Assembly: GCA_030600865.1 (NCBI GenBank)
Contig: JAUVUS010000019.1
Location: 1 to 12,880 of the forward strand
DNA length: 12,880 bases
From: Bacteroidales bacterium
GTDB taxonomy: Bacteria; Bacteroidota; Bacteroidia; Bacteroidales; UBA12077
Reading direction: 5' to 3'
The notes beneath the pieces were generated by a model that did not search any database, was not told the origin of the DNA, and saw nothing but the letters and a program-made list of their open reading frames with translations. Positions 1-7,381 of the stretch are shown in pieces (the first letter of the stretch is position 1; each line of letters starts with the position of its first letter). Position numbers and translations under genes: made by a program.

Positions 1-447
1 GTAAATACAAATAAAGGAAACGTTAGAGTTTTAGGTACGGGTTTTAATGTTTTTGCCAGGAATGATGATTTCAAAGTATCATGTTTTACCGGGAAGGTGC
101 AAGTTCGATTAAACGAGAATTCTAACTCTGTTATGTTAACTCAAGGATTAGAATCCCAATTAAAAAATAATCAACTAAGTCATCCCGAACGATTTAATAT
201 CAGCAGGGTTGGAAAATGGCAAAAGGGAGAATTCTATTATTCCGGAGAAAAAATCGAAAATGTTTTTTGTGAAATTGAGAGACAATTTGATATAAAAATT
301 ATTACAAAAAATATTGGCAACAGGTATTATACAGGATATTTTAGTAATGAAAATCTTGAAGATGCATTAAATGTGGTTTGTTTACCTATGAATCTAAAAT
401 ATTCATTTAAAGATACATCAACAATAATAATTAAAAAAAGAAAATAA
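1..447 (+). CDS. FecR-family anti-sigma factor, 3' part (5' end outside window)
   Basis: The reading frame is open from base 1, so this is the C-terminal part of a longer gene. The first residues include VRVLGTGFNVFAR and then VSCFTGKVQV, the hallmark end of the FecR domain. About 75 residues later comes a DUF4974/STN-like module (GKWQKGEFYYSGEKIENVF through IIIKKRK) that closes many Bacteroidota FecR proteins. In this family the protein spans the inner membrane, holds an ECF sigma factor with its cytoplasmic N-terminus, and senses a TonB receptor through the periplasmic part. Both the N-terminus and the expected sigma-factor gene would lie upstream of the window. The GTG at 97 is an internal codon and not a credible start. 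The stop TAA (445-447) overlaps an ATG at 447, so the next gene is probably co-transcribed. The family assignment is firm; the signal sensed is unknown. Confidence 0.85.
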   Translation, partial: VNTNKGNVRVLGTGFNVFARNDDFKVSCFTGKVQVRLNENSNSVMLTQGLESQLKNNQLSHPERFNISRVGKWQKGEFYYSGEKIENVFCEIERQFDIKIITKNIGNRYYTGYFSNENLEDALNVVCLPMNLKYSFKDTSTIIIKKRK

Positions 448-470
448 TGTTAAACTTAAATTTAAAAATT

Positions 471-1427
471 ATGAAAACTAAATTTTTTGCAATTATTCTA
501 TCTGTCCTCTTTTTTGCAGTAGCCTGTGAAAAAGATGATACATCTAATTCGAAAATTTCTGATGAATTTTTGGAGTTGTCAGAGCTAAATATGAAGCTTC
601 AGAATATCAGGAATTTAAATCTTAACAGCACTCATGAATTTGGTGCTATGGCAATGAATTATAATGGAATGAAAAAGAAAGCATGTAAAGATGATTCAAC
701 AAATTATGATGATTCTACTTATTGGGATGATTGGGAAACTTGTGCTGAATATACATATTATACCGATGATGAAGGATATGAAGTAATGGTTATGGATTAC
801 GGCGAAGAAGGTTGCATTGAGTGGGGCGAATTAATAAAAGGTAAAATAATCTGGAAATGGAAAATGGATGAAAATGGTTGGGCGTACGAAGATATTTTTG
901 AAAACTATTCTGCCTGGGGAATGACTATAAACGGTTATTACAAAGGCGAAAGTCAATGGACAGGTAGTTGGGATTGGGACAATTTCGAAGATTCTACATA
1001 CTTCTACGACTGGTTTAGTGAAGATTATGAAGAAATATCTACCAACGAGGAAGATATGACCATTACTTTCGAAGATGGCGAAGTAATAACTTATATCTCT
1101 AATTTTAAATCTAAGTTTACTTTTGATTCTTATACAATGCTCGAAGGTAGCTTTAGCTATGAAAGCTCACTTGGCGATACTTATACATGGGATATTATTG
1201 AGCCTGTAGTAAGCGACTTTAATTGCATGTATTGGATTCCTGTTAGTGGAATTGAAGAAGGAACATACAACGAAGATACTTATATAATTGATTATGGTGA
1301 CGGTACTTGCGATAACAAATATACAATTACAGTAAATGGTGTTACTGAAGAAATTGAAGTTGATTATGATGATATTTGGATTTGTGATGATGAAGAGCCG
1401 TCAGATTCAACCAATTATGGTGGGTAA
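471..1427 (+). CDS. Acidic, aromatic-rich lipoprotein of unknown function
   Basis: I do not recognise a named family. I chose the ATG at 471 over the in-frame ATG at 447 because it gives a classic lipoprotein signal: a short basic start (MKTKFF), a hydrophobic core, and a lipobox AVAC with lipidated Cys19. The residues after the cysteine, CEKDD, resemble the Bacteroidota lipoprotein surface-export signal (Lys plus acidic residues), which suggests display on the outer face of the outer membrane. The mature part (about 300 residues) is very rich in Asp, Glu, Tyr and Trp and carries six further cysteines, enough for three disulfides. Near the C-terminus is IDYGDGTCDNKYTITVNG, a motif I associate with uncharacterised Bacteroidota lipoproteins. 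The gene directly follows the FecR gene, so it may belong to that sigma/anti-sigma regulon. It ends 39 bases before a strong terminator. No enzymatic motif is visible. Confidence 0.75.
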   Translation: MKTKFFAIILSVLFFAVACEKDDTSNSKISDEFLELSELNMKLQNIRNLNLNSTHEFGAMAMNYNGMKKKACKDDSTNYDDSTYWDDWETCAEYTYYTDDEGYEVMVMDYGEEGCIEWGELIKGKIIWKWKMDENGWAYEDIFENYSAWGMTINGYYKGESQWTGSWDWDNFEDSTYFYDWFSEDYEEISTNEEDMTITFEDGEVITYISNFKSKFTFDSYTMLEGSFSYESSLGDTYTWDIIEPVVSDFNCMYWIPVSGIEEGTYNEDTYIIDYGDGTCDNKYTITVNGVTEEIEVDYDDIWICDDEEPSDSTNYGG

Positions 1428-1466
1428 CCTTAAGTTGCTAAAATAAGCAATTAGATTTTGGTTAGT

Positions 1467-1496
1467 AAGCCGGGGCAAATTTGCCCCGGCTTTTTT
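1467..1496 (+). terminator. Rho-independent terminator after the lipoprotein gene
   Basis: A perfect palindrome, GCCGGGGCAAA followed at once by TTTGCCCCGGC (1469-1490), is followed by TTTTTT. The flanking AA/TT lengthens the stem to 26 bases. It closes the FecR/lipoprotein unit before the promoter region of the sensor kinase. A close sequence relative occurs at 6403-6431. Confidence 0.92.
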
Positions 1497-1583
1497 ACAG
1501 TTTAAGATTATCTTTTATAACAATAAAACCTTCAATAGCTTTATTACAAAAATATTTCAATTATTAATGTTTTTGTTTAATTT

Positions 1584-1591
1584 TAAATTTG
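1584..1591 (+). promoter_or_regulatory. Candidate Bacteroidota -7 promoter element
   Basis: TAAATTTG fits the Bacteroidota -7 consensus TAnnTTTG. It lies 28 bases before the start codon at 1620 and just after a terminator, where a new promoter is expected. I see no convincing -33 TTTG at the usual distance: the nearest, at 1572-1575, is too close. The call is therefore tentative. Confidence 0.35.
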
Positions 1592-1619
1592 CAAACCCTA
1601 AGAACTGTTCTAATACTAA

Positions 1620-2636
1620 ATGGAAAAATTGAATTATGTATATCGTTGGTTTAAAATAATAAGCATTCCTGTAATAGGCATTATTATGCCACTTTTCTTT
1701 TATGATGCAGGCGATTATAAAAGGCTTATAATGTGGATGATTATTTCTATTGTTCTCACATTTGTTTTTTGGGAAGTTGGACAGCGAGTATCCCATATTA
1801 TTAATAAAAAATTTCCAATAGATTCATTACCAGCTAAGCATCTAATCGTAATGTTAATCTTTTTTTCTGTACTTGCTTTTTTCGCAATATTATTTGTCTT
1901 CTTAGTTAATATTATATTTGGAAATATAACTTCGGACTATTGGGCAGAAATGAAAGGGATACACATAGTTATCATTCTTTGTACCTTTTTTATTACAGCA
2001 CTTCATGAAAGTATTTTCCTGTTTTATAAATGGAAAAATTCACTATTTATAACTGAAAAACTTGAAAAGGAAAATGTCATTGCTCATTATGAAGCTTTGA
2101 AAAATCAGGTAAACCCCCATTTTTTATTCAATAGTTTAGGTATTTTATCCTCTCTTATCCAAACAAATCCTAAAAATGCATTAGAATATATTGATCAGTT
2201 TTCAAAAACTTACAGATATATTCTGGATGTTTCAAATAAAGATACTGTTAGTATAAAAGAAGAAATGGGGTTTATAAATTCGTATATTTACTTACATAAA
2301 ATACGTTTTGGTGATAATTTACAATTCAAATCTGAAATAAATAGCAATCATCTGAACAAGTTTATTTTACCACTCTCTTTGCAAATTCCGGTTGAAAATG
2401 CAATTAAACATAATGAAATTTCCGATAAGCATCCCTTAAAGATTTTAATCTTTGAAGAAAATAATTATGTCGTAATAAAAAATAATTTAAATTTAAAATA
2501 TAGAAGAAAGTCTCCTAAATCAATTGGTTTAAGGAATTTAGCAGATCGATATAAATTCATTTCAAATATTCAACCAAAATTTTATAAACAGGATAATAAT
2601 TTTATAGCTGAAATACCTATTATTTCAGGAGATTAA
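1620..2636 (+). CDS. LytS/YehU-type sensor histidine kinase
   Basis: This is an inner-membrane sensor kinase of 338 residues. Four hydrophobic segments lie at about 13-27, 36-54, 74-101 and 113-135, and a short coiled linker leads to the His_kinase domain (PF06580 type). The phospho-accepting histidine is H167 in NQVNPHFLFNSL. The ATP-binding part has an N-box (VENAIKHN, N260) and a short G-box (SIGLRNLADR, about 301-310), as in LytS-class kinases. No separate sensor domain is visible, so the signal is probably read by the membrane region. The ATG at 1620 is the first in frame after the candidate promoter. The partner regulator starts 3 bases after the stop, so the pair is almost certainly one operon. 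The ligand cannot be told from sequence. Confidence 0.92.
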   Translation: MEKLNYVYRWFKIISIPVIGIIMPLFFYDAGDYKRLIMWMIISIVLTFVFWEVGQRVSHIINKKFPIDSLPAKHLIVMLIFFSVLAFFAILFVFLVNIIFGNITSDYWAEMKGIHIVIILCTFFITALHESIFLFYKWKNSLFITEKLEKENVIAHYEALKNQVNPHFLFNSLGILSSLIQTNPKNALEYIDQFSKTYRYILDVSNKDTVSIKEEMGFINSYIYLHKIRFGDNLQFKSEINSNHLNKFILPLSLQIPVENAIKHNEISDKHPLKILIFEENNYVVIKNNLNLKYRRKSPKSIGLRNLADRYKFISNIQPKFYKQDNNFIAEIPIISGD

Positions 2637-2639
2637 TAA

Positions 2640-3407
2640 ATGTTAGCCATGAAAATTGTAATCATTGAAGATGAAAAAATATTAGCTGATAAACTAGAAC
2701 AATACATCTTAGAAATCGATGAATCAATAGAAGTTTTAGCAAAGATTGGAACAGTAAGAGATGCGGTTGATTGGTTAGCAAAAAATTTGGTTGATTTAAT
2801 ATTCCTTGATATTCAACTTGCAGATGGTTTGAGTTTTGATATTTTTGAACAAGTTCAAATAAAAACTCCTGTTATTTTCACTACTGCCTATGATCAATAT
2901 GCTATAAAAGCCTTTAAAAATAATGGTATTGATTATTTATTAAAACCAATAAATATTAAGGAGTTAAAAGAAAGCATTGATAAATTCAAAGAACTATATC
3001 AACATAAAGAAATTAATAATCCTGATTTCCTTTCTTTAATTGAAGTTTTTAAAGACAAATCAGAATCCTACAAAAAACGATTTGCAATAAATGTAGGATC
3101 AAAAATCAAGATTATTAATATAGACGATATTGCGTACTTCTATTCGACAAACAAAGCAGTTTTTTTAAGAACTATTAATAATAAGGATTATGATGTTGAT
3201 TATTCACTAAATAAATTGGAAAATATTCTTGACCCTGAAATTTTTTTCAGAATTAACCGAAAATACATAATTCGTATTCAATCTATTGATAAATTAATCA
3301 CTTTATCGAAGAGTAGATTATTAGTAAAATTAAACCCTCCTGTTGCTGAAGATATAGTAATTACCTATCAACGGTCCAGTGCTTTAAAAAAATGGCTAAA
3401 CAGGTAA
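2640..3407 (+). CDS. LytTR-family response regulator
   Basis: This is a cytoplasmic DNA-binding response regulator of 255 residues. The receiver domain (about 4-120) has the acidic pocket E10/D11, phospho-acceptor D57 in FLDIQL, the switch TT at 81-82 and K102 in LLKP. A LytTR DNA-binding domain occupies about 147-252 (INIDDIAYFYSTNKAVFL and FFRINRKYIIRI). Two starts are possible. ATG 2640 has AGGAG at 2627-2631 with an 8-base spacer, so I prefer it. ATG 2649 would give the more usual MKIVIIEDE start but with a poor spacer. The regulator is the partner of the kinase just upstream. LytTR proteins bind direct repeats about two helical turns apart, and a 21-bp tandem repeat lies in front of the downstream receptor gene, which makes that gene a likely target (inference). 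Confidence 0.93.
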   Translation: MLAMKIVIIEDEKILADKLEQYILEIDESIEVLAKIGTVRDAVDWLAKNLVDLIFLDIQLADGLSFDIFEQVQIKTPVIFTTAYDQYAIKAFKNNGIDYLLKPINIKELKESIDKFKELYQHKEINNPDFLSLIEVFKDKSESYKKRFAINVGSKIKIINIDDIAYFYSTNKAVFLRTINNKDYDVDYSLNKLENILDPEIFFRINRKYIIRIQSIDKLITLSKSRLLVKLNPPVAEDIVITYQRSSALKKWLNR

Positions 3408-3510
3408 AAAATTAATAATATTAAACATTTTTCACATTCCGGTTTACAATTTAGATTAAACCCGCCTACCTACAGGCAAGTGTATGGAATTACTTAAAGT
3501 TCATTTTCTC

Positions 3511-3552
3511 CTGATTTTCCAACTTCGTCATCTGATTTTCTCACTTCAGCAT
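3511..3552 (+). repeat. Two tandem 21-bp direct repeats upstream of the TonB receptor
   Basis: Copies at 3511-3531 and 3532-3552 match at 17 of 21 positions; both begin CTGATTTTC and share ACTTC and a final CAT. The exact 21-base period is two helical turns, the spacing known for LytTR-type regulator half-sites. The individual half-sites do not fit the published AgrA/AlgR-like consensus well, so operator function is only inferred. It lies about 60 bases before the receptor start. Confidence 0.5.
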
Positions 3553-3576
3553 TTTATTTTTTTATCGCTTCCCTGA

Positions 3577-3597
3577 CGAATCTACATTCGCTGTAGA
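3577..3597 (+). promoter_or_regulatory. Two overlapping, mutually exclusive small hairpins before the TonB receptor
   Basis: CGAAT-CTAC-ATTCG (3577-3590) and TCTACA-TTCGC-TGTAGA (3581-3597) share bases, so only one can form at a time. They end 16 bases before the start codon at 3614, where they could affect translation or act as an operator. The stems are short (5-6 bp), so chance is possible. Confidence 0.3.
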
Positions 3598-3613
3598 ACT
3601 AAATTGTTGATGT

Positions 3614-5602
3614 ATGAAAAAAATATTAATACTATTTGTTTTAATAACTATTGCCAGCATCACATGTAATGCTCAAACAACTATTACCGGGAAGATTATT
3701 ACCAAAAAAGGGGAACCTGTAATGTTTGCAAATATTGCAATAAAAGGCAGTTTTGATGGAACATCTTCGAATTTAGACGGAGAATTTAGCTTTATTACTT
3801 CTAAAAATGGTGAGCAAATAATTATGGTTTCATGTATTGGTTATCAGGCTATAGAAAAGGCGATATTATTAAATGAGCCAATTGTTCAACTTGATATCAT
3901 ATTAAAACCTTCAGTTAGTGAAATTGATGCTGTTTATATAACTGCAGGAGCCTTTGAGGCAAGTGAAGAAAAAAGGACTGTGAATATGAAATCGACAGAT
4001 ATTGGAACTACTGCCGGAGCGTTGGGTAATATTATTGGAGCTATTGAAACATTGCCTGGCACTCAAACTGTTGGAGAATCCAATGGTTTGTTTGTGCGAG
4101 GTGGTTCTGGTAGTGAATCTAAAATCATTATTGACGAAATGGTAGTACTGAATCCATATTACAGTCCTGTTCCTGATATTAAGCAAAGAGGAAGATTTGA
4201 TCCATTTATGTTTTCAGGAATGATATTCAGTTCAGGTGGATACTCCGCTCTTTATGGGCAGGCATTATCTTCAACGCTTATTTTAAAAAGTAAAGGTCTC
4301 GCTGATTCTACAAATACTGGCGGAGGAATACATTTGTATGGTACAAATGTTTTTCACACTCATCGATGGGAAAATACATCATTATATACGGGGATTAGTT
4401 ACAATAATTTTCAACCTTATCATTATTTATTTAATATCGATAAATACAATAAATCAACTGAAAACACCTGTGGAAAAATCATTTTCAGGCAAAAAATATC
4501 AGATAACGGGCTATTTAAATTTTACTCTAATATCTCGAAAACAGAGCTTGGAGTTGATTTTGAGGAAATCTCTAACCCGGATGAAAAATATTCTTTTTCT
4601 CTTGAAAATAAGAATTTATATATTAATTCTTCATATAGGGAATTTTTTAAAGACGAAAAATGGTCACTATTTGTTGGTTTTTCATATTCAAAGGATAAGG
4701 ATAATGCGTATCTGGATACCATTAATATGTCAGAAGATGAAGAAATGATGCAGTCAAAAATTATGGTGACAAATAATTCATTATCCGATGTAACAATTAA
4801 GGCAGGTGGTGAAATCCAAAGTTTTGATGTATCTGGTAAAATGGATAATTCAGAAGGTGTAATAGAAGATCTCTTCTGTGCCGGTTTTTTTGAAGTTGAC
4901 TGGATTATATCTCAAAAATTAGCAACAAGAACTGGTGTTAGATACGAATATTCTGATTACTTATTAAAATGGAATATTGCACCACGTTTATCAATAGCAT
5001 ATAAAGTAGCTTCTAATAGCCAGATTTCTTTTGCTTTTGGAAAGTTTTATCAGACTCCTGAAAAAGATTTTCTGTATTATAGTGATAATAAGTATGATTA
5101 TGAAAATGCAGATCATTATATTCTAAATTATCAGTGGATGAAGAATAAAAGAATATTTCGGATTGAACTATATGATAAAGAATATAATGATCTGATAAAA
5201 GATATCCCTGATGTACAAAATACTTACAATAATAGCGGTACGGGCTATGCCAGGGGTATTGATATATTTTGGAGAGATGAAAAAACTATCCCTCTTGCCG
5301 ATTTCTGGATTTCATATTCATATCTTGATACAAAAAGAGATTACAGAGACTTTCCTAAGGAAGCAGTTCCGGATTTTGCTGCAAAACATAATCTATCATT
5401 TGTTTATAAACATTGGGTTGGATTAATTAATTCCATGGTTGGGTTTAGTTATTCCTACTCTTCAGGAAGACCATATTACGATCCAAATCGTCCGGAAAAT
5501 GAATTTCATACAGATTATACAAAAGAGTACCACAATTTAGATATTAATATTAGTAAGATTACTAAATTATTTAACAGACGAACCGTTATTTACTCTTCGT
5601 AA
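3614..5602 (+). CDS. TonB-dependent outer-membrane receptor, truncated by in-frame stop
   Basis: This is an outer-membrane active-transport receptor. A signal peptide covers residues 1-20, probably cleaved after CNA before Q21. A carboxypeptidase-regulatory-like β-sandwich follows at about 24-98 (TITGKIITKKGEPVMFANI, SSNLDGEFSF). The plug is at about 120-230 (NIIGAIETLPGTQ, GLFVRGGSGSESKIIIDEM, GGYSALYGQALSS). The β-barrel runs from about 235 to the end, with alternating aromatic strands and a late motif GTGYARGIDIFWRD. The frame stops at TAA 5600-5602 after VIYSS. The following 41 codons, in the same frame, encode the missing final strands (see 5603-5728). The protein as written lacks the C-terminal aromatic strand needed for barrel closure and BAM recognition, so it is probably non-functional unless the TAA is a sequencing error. 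It follows the kinase/LytTR pair by 206 bases. The substrate is unknown. Confidence 0.88.
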   Translation: MKKILILFVLITIASITCNAQTTITGKIITKKGEPVMFANIAIKGSFDGTSSNLDGEFSFITSKNGEQIIMVSCIGYQAIEKAILLNEPIVQLDIILKPSVSEIDAVYITAGAFEASEEKRTVNMKSTDIGTTAGALGNIIGAIETLPGTQTVGESNGLFVRGGSGSESKIIIDEMVVLNPYYSPVPDIKQRGRFDPFMFSGMIFSSGGYSALYGQALSSTLILKSKGLADSTNTGGGIHLYGTNVFHTHRWENTSLYTGISYNNFQPYHYLFNIDKYNKSTENTCGKIIFRQKISDNGLFKFYSNISKTELGVDFEEISNPDEKYSFSLENKNLYINSSYREFFKDEKWSLFVGFSYSKDKDNAYLDTINMSEDEEMMQSKIMVTNNSLSDVTIKAGGEIQSFDVSGKMDNSEGVIEDLFCAGFFEVDWIISQKLATRTGVRYEYSDYLLKWNIAPRLSIAYKVASNSQISFAFGKFYQTPEKDFLYYSDNKYDYENADHYILNYQWMKNKRIFRIELYDKEYNDLIKDIPDVQNTYNNSGTGYARGIDIFWRDEKTIPLADFWISYSYLDTKRDYRDFPKEAVPDFAAKHNLSFVYKHWVGLINSMVGFSYSYSSGRPYYDPNRPENEFHTDYTKEYHNLDINISKITKLFNRRTVIYSS

Positions 5603-5728
5603 AGAAATGTTTTAGGGAATGAACATATTTTTGGATATCATTATTTGCCAGACGGAAACAGTCGTATTCCTATAAGTCCGGTCTCAAAACGATCATTCTT
5701 TATTGGATTATTTATATCAACCTATTAA
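5603..5728 (+). pseudogene. Detached 3' end of the TonB receptor gene
   Basis: Directly after the TAA at 5600-5602, and in the same frame, 41 sense codons run to a second TAA at 5726-5728. They encode RNVLGNEHIFGYHYLPDG, a short linker, then SKRSFFIGLFISTY. This is the standard end of Bacteroidota TonB receptors: a strand with an NVLG...FGY pattern, a hairpin, and a terminal strand ending in an aromatic residue. The intact gene would have had 704 codons and ended 14 bases before the next gene, a normal operon spacing. No frameshift is needed, only a change at one codon. AAA, CAA or GAA could each become TAA by a single substitution. Confidence 0.8.
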
Positions 5729-5742
5729 TCAATATAAAAACT

Positions 5743-6384
5743 ATGAAACAGTATATGTTAATTATTTTAATTTCGGTATTTTCATTAAGCTTATTAGCTC
5801 AAAATAGCAGTTATATAAAAGCAATGAAAAACGCTATAACTATGATGGATACTTCCTCTTCAATTGAGTATCTTCAATTTGCAGCAAATGATTTTGAAAG
5901 GATAGGCAATTCAGTAAAAGATGAATGGCTTCCATATTATTATTGTGCTTATTGCTATGTTCAGATAAATTATTTAATCAAAACAGATAAGAAAAGAGAT
6001 CTTTATGTTGATAAAGCTGTGGAATTTAATAATAAAGCTGATAATATAAGCCCGGATAATTCTGAAATATATGTTATGAAAGGCTTTATTCTTCAAGCTC
6101 GTATGAATATTGAACCTATGACAAGAGGAATGAGGTATAATTCGCAATGCATTTCAATATTTAAAAATGCACAGGAATTAGATCCTGAAAATCCCAGGAG
6201 TTATCTCTGGCATGCTGTTCAACTATTTAATATGCCAACGTTTATGGGTGGTGGTACCGAAAAAGCTTTTCCATTGTTAAATAAAGCTTTAGAAAAGTAT
6301 GAGATTTTTCAACCGAAAAGTGAAATTCACCCAAACTGGGGGCTAAATTATGCAAAAAAGATGTTTGTAAAATATAGTAAATAG
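5743..6384 (+). CDS. Secreted helical-repeat (TPR-like) protein
   Basis: This protein of 213 residues has a clear signal peptide, MKQYMLIILISVFSLSLLAQ, cleaved near A19/Q20, so it is exported, probably to the periplasm. The rest is helical with degenerate tetratricopeptide-like units. DKAVEFNNKADNISPDNSEIY and ISIFKNAQELDPENPRSYLW both show the TPR ending, with Asp/Pro after the second helix. A further helix pair contains KAFPLLNKALEKYE. Most canonical TPR positions are weak, so a profile search might give only a low score. The conserved-looking stretch MPTFMGGGTEKAF sits between helices. It starts 14 bases after the natural end of the TonB receptor and is followed by a terminator, so it is the last gene of that unit. 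It probably helps the receptor system by protein-protein contact (inference); no catalytic residues are apparent. Confidence 0.75.
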   Translation: MKQYMLIILISVFSLSLLAQNSSYIKAMKNAITMMDTSSSIEYLQFAANDFERIGNSVKDEWLPYYYCAYCYVQINYLIKTDKKRDLYVDKAVEFNNKADNISPDNSEIYVMKGFILQARMNIEPMTRGMRYNSQCISIFKNAQELDPENPRSYLWHAVQLFNMPTFMGGGTEKAFPLLNKALEKYEIFQPKSEIHPNWGLNYAKKMFVKYSK

Positions 6385-6402
6385 CCTAAATTATTAGTTA
6401 GT

Positions 6403-6431
6403 AAGCCGGGACAAATTTGTCCCGGTTTTTT
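6403..6431 (+). terminator. Rho-independent terminator after the TPR-like gene
   Basis: CCGGGACAAATTTGTCCCGG (6406-6425) is a perfect palindrome followed by TTTTTT. With the upstream TTAGTAAG it is a clear relative of the terminator at 1467-1496. One stem pair has changed from G-C to A-T on both sides, and the outer pair is now G·U. It ends the kinase/regulator/receptor/TPR unit. Confidence 0.9.
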
Positions 6432-6622
6432 CGTTGATAAAAACTCCCTTTCTAATATTAAAATCTTCCCGAACATTGATTTGATTTTTATATCGCTAAT
6501 TCAGGTTATAATATTGTTATCAGGAAAGTAAATGAAGTTTGTTTCTGATGCATATAGTGTAAAAAATCATGTTCGCTTCATAATTAATGATTTTATTGTT
6601 ATGCAACTTAAGAGAAGAAAAT

Positions 6623-7369
6623 ATGGAATTAATAGAGAATACAATAAATCAATTTAATTCTATTTCACTTAAAGAAATGGATAATGTAAAGCTTATGAAT
6701 CGGGTTGATACAAAATTTGTGTGTTCTGTTGAGCAATTGCCAGCTATACTGAATAATATTTCTGATAAGTATAAAGTTCTGGAAATTAATGAACAAAGAA
6801 TAATGCATTACCGAACAAAGTATTATGATACTCCTGATTTTAAAATGTTTATTGCTCATCAGAATGGAAAATTAAACAGATATAAAGTACGTGAACGTAA
6901 GTATATAATTTCAGGTATAAACTTTTTTGAGATTAAATATAAAAACAACAAAAGACGTACATTAAAATCAAGAATTGTTAAGTCAGATAATTACTTAGAT
7001 TTTAGTAATAAGGAAATTGATTTTTTGAATTGTAAATCACCATTCTCTTCAGATGAATTAGAGCTAAAACTATATAATACTTTTCGGAGAATTACTTTAA
7101 CAAACCAGATTGAAAGGGTTACAATTGATTTTGGTATTAAATTTAGTAATGATAATGGAAGTAAAGGATATTTGCCTGCATTGGCCATTATTGAAGTTAA
7201 ACAATCAAAATTTTCAATCAATTCCGATGTAGTGAAAGTTTTAAAAAAACATCAAATACGTCCATGTAGTTTTAGTAAATATTGCATAGGAACTACACTT
7301 GTTTATCCAAACTTGAAATCAAACAGATTCAAATCTAAAATATTATTAATCAATAAATTATATGCATAA
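6623..7369 (+). CDS. VTC-domain polyphosphate polymerase
   Basis: This cytoplasmic triphosphate-tunnel enzyme of the VTC family (PF09359 type) is expected to polymerise phosphate from ATP into polyphosphate. I prefer ATG 6623 (MELIENTINQ, preceded by purine-rich AGAGAAGAAA) over the in-frame ATG at 6587; this gives 248 residues, within the bacterial range. Tunnel-lining charged motifs occur in the expected order: MNRVDTKF (R27, D29, K31), HYRTKYYDT (R64, K66), RYKVRERK (K88, R90, R92), FFEIKYKNNKRR (E103, K105, K107), ERVTIDF (R165), AIIEVKQSK (E191, K193) and SFSKYCIG (K219). No transmembrane segment or SPX domain is present. The DUF4956 membrane protein starts 12 bases downstream, and this gene pair is a known association. 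Catalytic activity is inferred from motif conservation. Confidence 0.88.
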   Translation: MELIENTINQFNSISLKEMDNVKLMNRVDTKFVCSVEQLPAILNNISDKYKVLEINEQRIMHYRTKYYDTPDFKMFIAHQNGKLNRYKVRERKYIISGINFFEIKYKNNKRRTLKSRIVKSDNYLDFSNKEIDFLNCKSPFSSDELELKLYNTFRRITLTNQIERVTIDFGIKFSNDNGSKGYLPALAIIEVKQSKFSINSDVVKVLKKHQIRPCSFSKYCIGTTLVYPNLKSNRFKSKILLINKLYA

Positions 7370-7381
7370 AAAATAAAGATT

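Noticed and set aside
447..470. Upstream ATG for the acidic lipoprotein (MLNLNLKI...)
   Set aside because: It overlaps the FecR stop and would lengthen the signal peptide's N-region. The ATG at 471 gives a normal lipoprotein signal.
1557..1796. Minus-strand frame opposite the start of the first kinase gene
   Set aside because: It lies over a well-supported kinase gene, has low-complexity composition rich in Asn and His, and matches no recognisable family.
3484..3576. A 30-codon frame (MELLKVHF...) with hydrophobic heptads over the 21-bp repeats
   Set aside because: It has no ribosome-binding site, and its repeats are explained by the DNA-level tandem duplication. It could be a chance frame, so I do not call a gene.
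3911..4186. Minus-strand frame inside the TonB receptor plug
   Set aside because: It is a mirror of the strongly conserved plug coding sequence, with no start signal or family features.
4338..4748. 136-codon + frame inside the TonB receptor barrel
   Set aside because: It is out of frame with a clear barrel coding sequence and its composition is that of AT-rich shadow frames (Ile/Leu/Lys).
5600..5602. Reassigned or read-through TAA in the TonB receptor
   Set aside because: Most other genes in the window end normally with TAA, and no read-through element is visible. A mutation or sequencing error is simpler.
6507..6516. TATAATATTG upstream of the polyphosphate polymerase gene as a promoter
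   Set aside because: It has one mismatch to the -7 consensus, and the nearest TTTG (6480-6483) is about 25 bases away, beyond the usual spacing. A promoter is expected here but I cannot place it.
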